Shown here piece after piece: positions 13,342-13,799 of a stretch of DNA of 13,799 nucleotides (position 1 is its first letter; each line of letters opens with the position of its first letter). The stretch lies in NCBI GenBank assembly GCA_023409615.1, contig JAEYRF010000190.1:1-13799 (forward strand), in the 5' to 3' direction. A program made the position numbers and the translations under genes. The stretch is from Bacillota bacterium. Its GTDB lineage: Bacteria > Bacillota > Clostridia > Acetivibrionales > DTU013. The notes under the pieces were generated by a model, which saw only the letters and a program-made list of their open reading frames with translations, searched no databases and was not told the DNA's origin.

Positions 13342-13799
13342 TTAGTATGTAAACGACATATTTGAACTAAATAAATCTATCAAACTCTGAATAGCAACCC
13401 AATTGATAATCACACCGACTATTGTAAGGACCAATCCAATAATCCACAGTATCAGAATTGCTCTTGCAAAGCTCTTGGTGTTCTTATTGAAAGAACTGCT
13501 GAAGCTCCATACAAGAATCATAATAAAACCAATCAGTGGTATACCAGTTAAAATAAACATCCCGATGAACTTCCATGTTTTTAGAGGAGCTATCTTCTCA
13601 GGCTTCTCCGGAGCTGAAGGCTGTTGATAATATTGGTTTTGCGGCGGCTGTACATAAGCCTGCTGGGGTGCAACCCGAGGTGCCTGTATAGGTTCCGGCC
13701 GAACAGGTGACGGCTGTGGCACGGGCGGTGCTATGGGCTGTGCCGGTGCAACGGGCTGCTCAACTGCTGAACTTACTTCTGCCACAGTCTCCGTTACAT
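13342..13799 (-). CDS. Partial Pro/Gln-rich two-pass membrane protein, unknown function
   Basis: The 5' end is cut by the window edge: the frame stays open to the last base and the residues before the first GTG (13785) already read VTETVAEV, so the true start lies beyond 13799. The visible part has a Pro/Gln/Ala-rich, low-complexity region of about 60 residues, then two hydrophobic segments of about 24 residues each (approximately 13511-13585 and 13390-13462) joined by a short loop containing NKNTKSFARA, and a short C-terminal tail. Clostridial proteins with this pattern often start with a zinc ribbon, which would match the other membrane protein in this window, but that part is not seen. No enzymatic motif is visible. 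The gene has its own terminator and lies upstream of pcrA in the same direction. Confidence 0.75.
   Translation of the reverse strand, partial: VTETVAEVSSAVEQPVAPAQPIAPPVPQPSPVRPEPIQAPRVAPQQAYVQPPQNQYYQQPSAPEKPEKIAPLKTWKFIGMFILTGIPLIGFIMILVWSFSSSFNKNTKSFARAILILWIIGLVLTIVGVIINWVAIQSLIDLFSSNMSFTY

Overview
The window looks like a chromosomal segment of an anaerobic Firmicute (Clostridia). Clostridial clusters around Ruminiclostridium/Acetivibrio are my best guess. This rests on the AT-leaning sequence, strong GGAGG-type ribosome binding sites, extended -10 promoters (TGn-TATAAT), a short-form HisG paired with HisZ, and a PcrA helicase with a C-terminal Tudor-like tail. No mobile element, CRISPR array, rRNA or tRNA was recognised. 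The genus is an inference from gene content, not from a search.

Positions 116-7560 (minus strand) hold a compact histidine operon read right to left: hisZ, hisG, hisD, hisC, hisB, purC, hisH, hisA. Most junctions are short or overlapping; purC and hisH share the four bases ATGA. hisF and hisI/hisE are not in the window and may lie beyond the left edge. The odd member is purC, a purine gene sitting between hisB and hisH. The HisH/HisF reaction releases AICAR, the purine intermediate that follows the PurC and PurB steps, so the two pathways meet here. The hisC-hisB gap (about 200 bp) holds a GC-richer folded block and an extended -10 promoter, so the operon may be expressed as two units (hisZGDC and hisB-purC-hisHA). 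Left of hisA lies a structured 88-bp repeat unit followed by the first 21 bp of another copy.

Positions 7669-9528 (minus) hold a zinc-ribbon, single-pass membrane protein of unknown function with its own promoter and a strong terminator that separates it from the his operon. Divergent from it on the plus strand is a Gph-type HAD phosphatase (9685-10335) with a clear promoter.

Positions 10355-13248 (minus) hold pcrA/uvrD helicase with its promoter. A long nested hairpin ending in a T-run follows it, and then a small Cys-rich protein gene that converges on the phosphatase. At the right edge (13342-13799, minus) is the C-terminal part of a Pro/Gln-rich two-pass membrane protein, closed by an excellent terminator.

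Most of this is ordinary housekeeping sequence. The items worth a second look are purC inside the his operon, the 88-bp structured repeat, the folded hisC-hisB block, the hairpin before the small Cys-rich gene, and the two uncharacterised membrane proteins. I found no convincing new multi-gene system.
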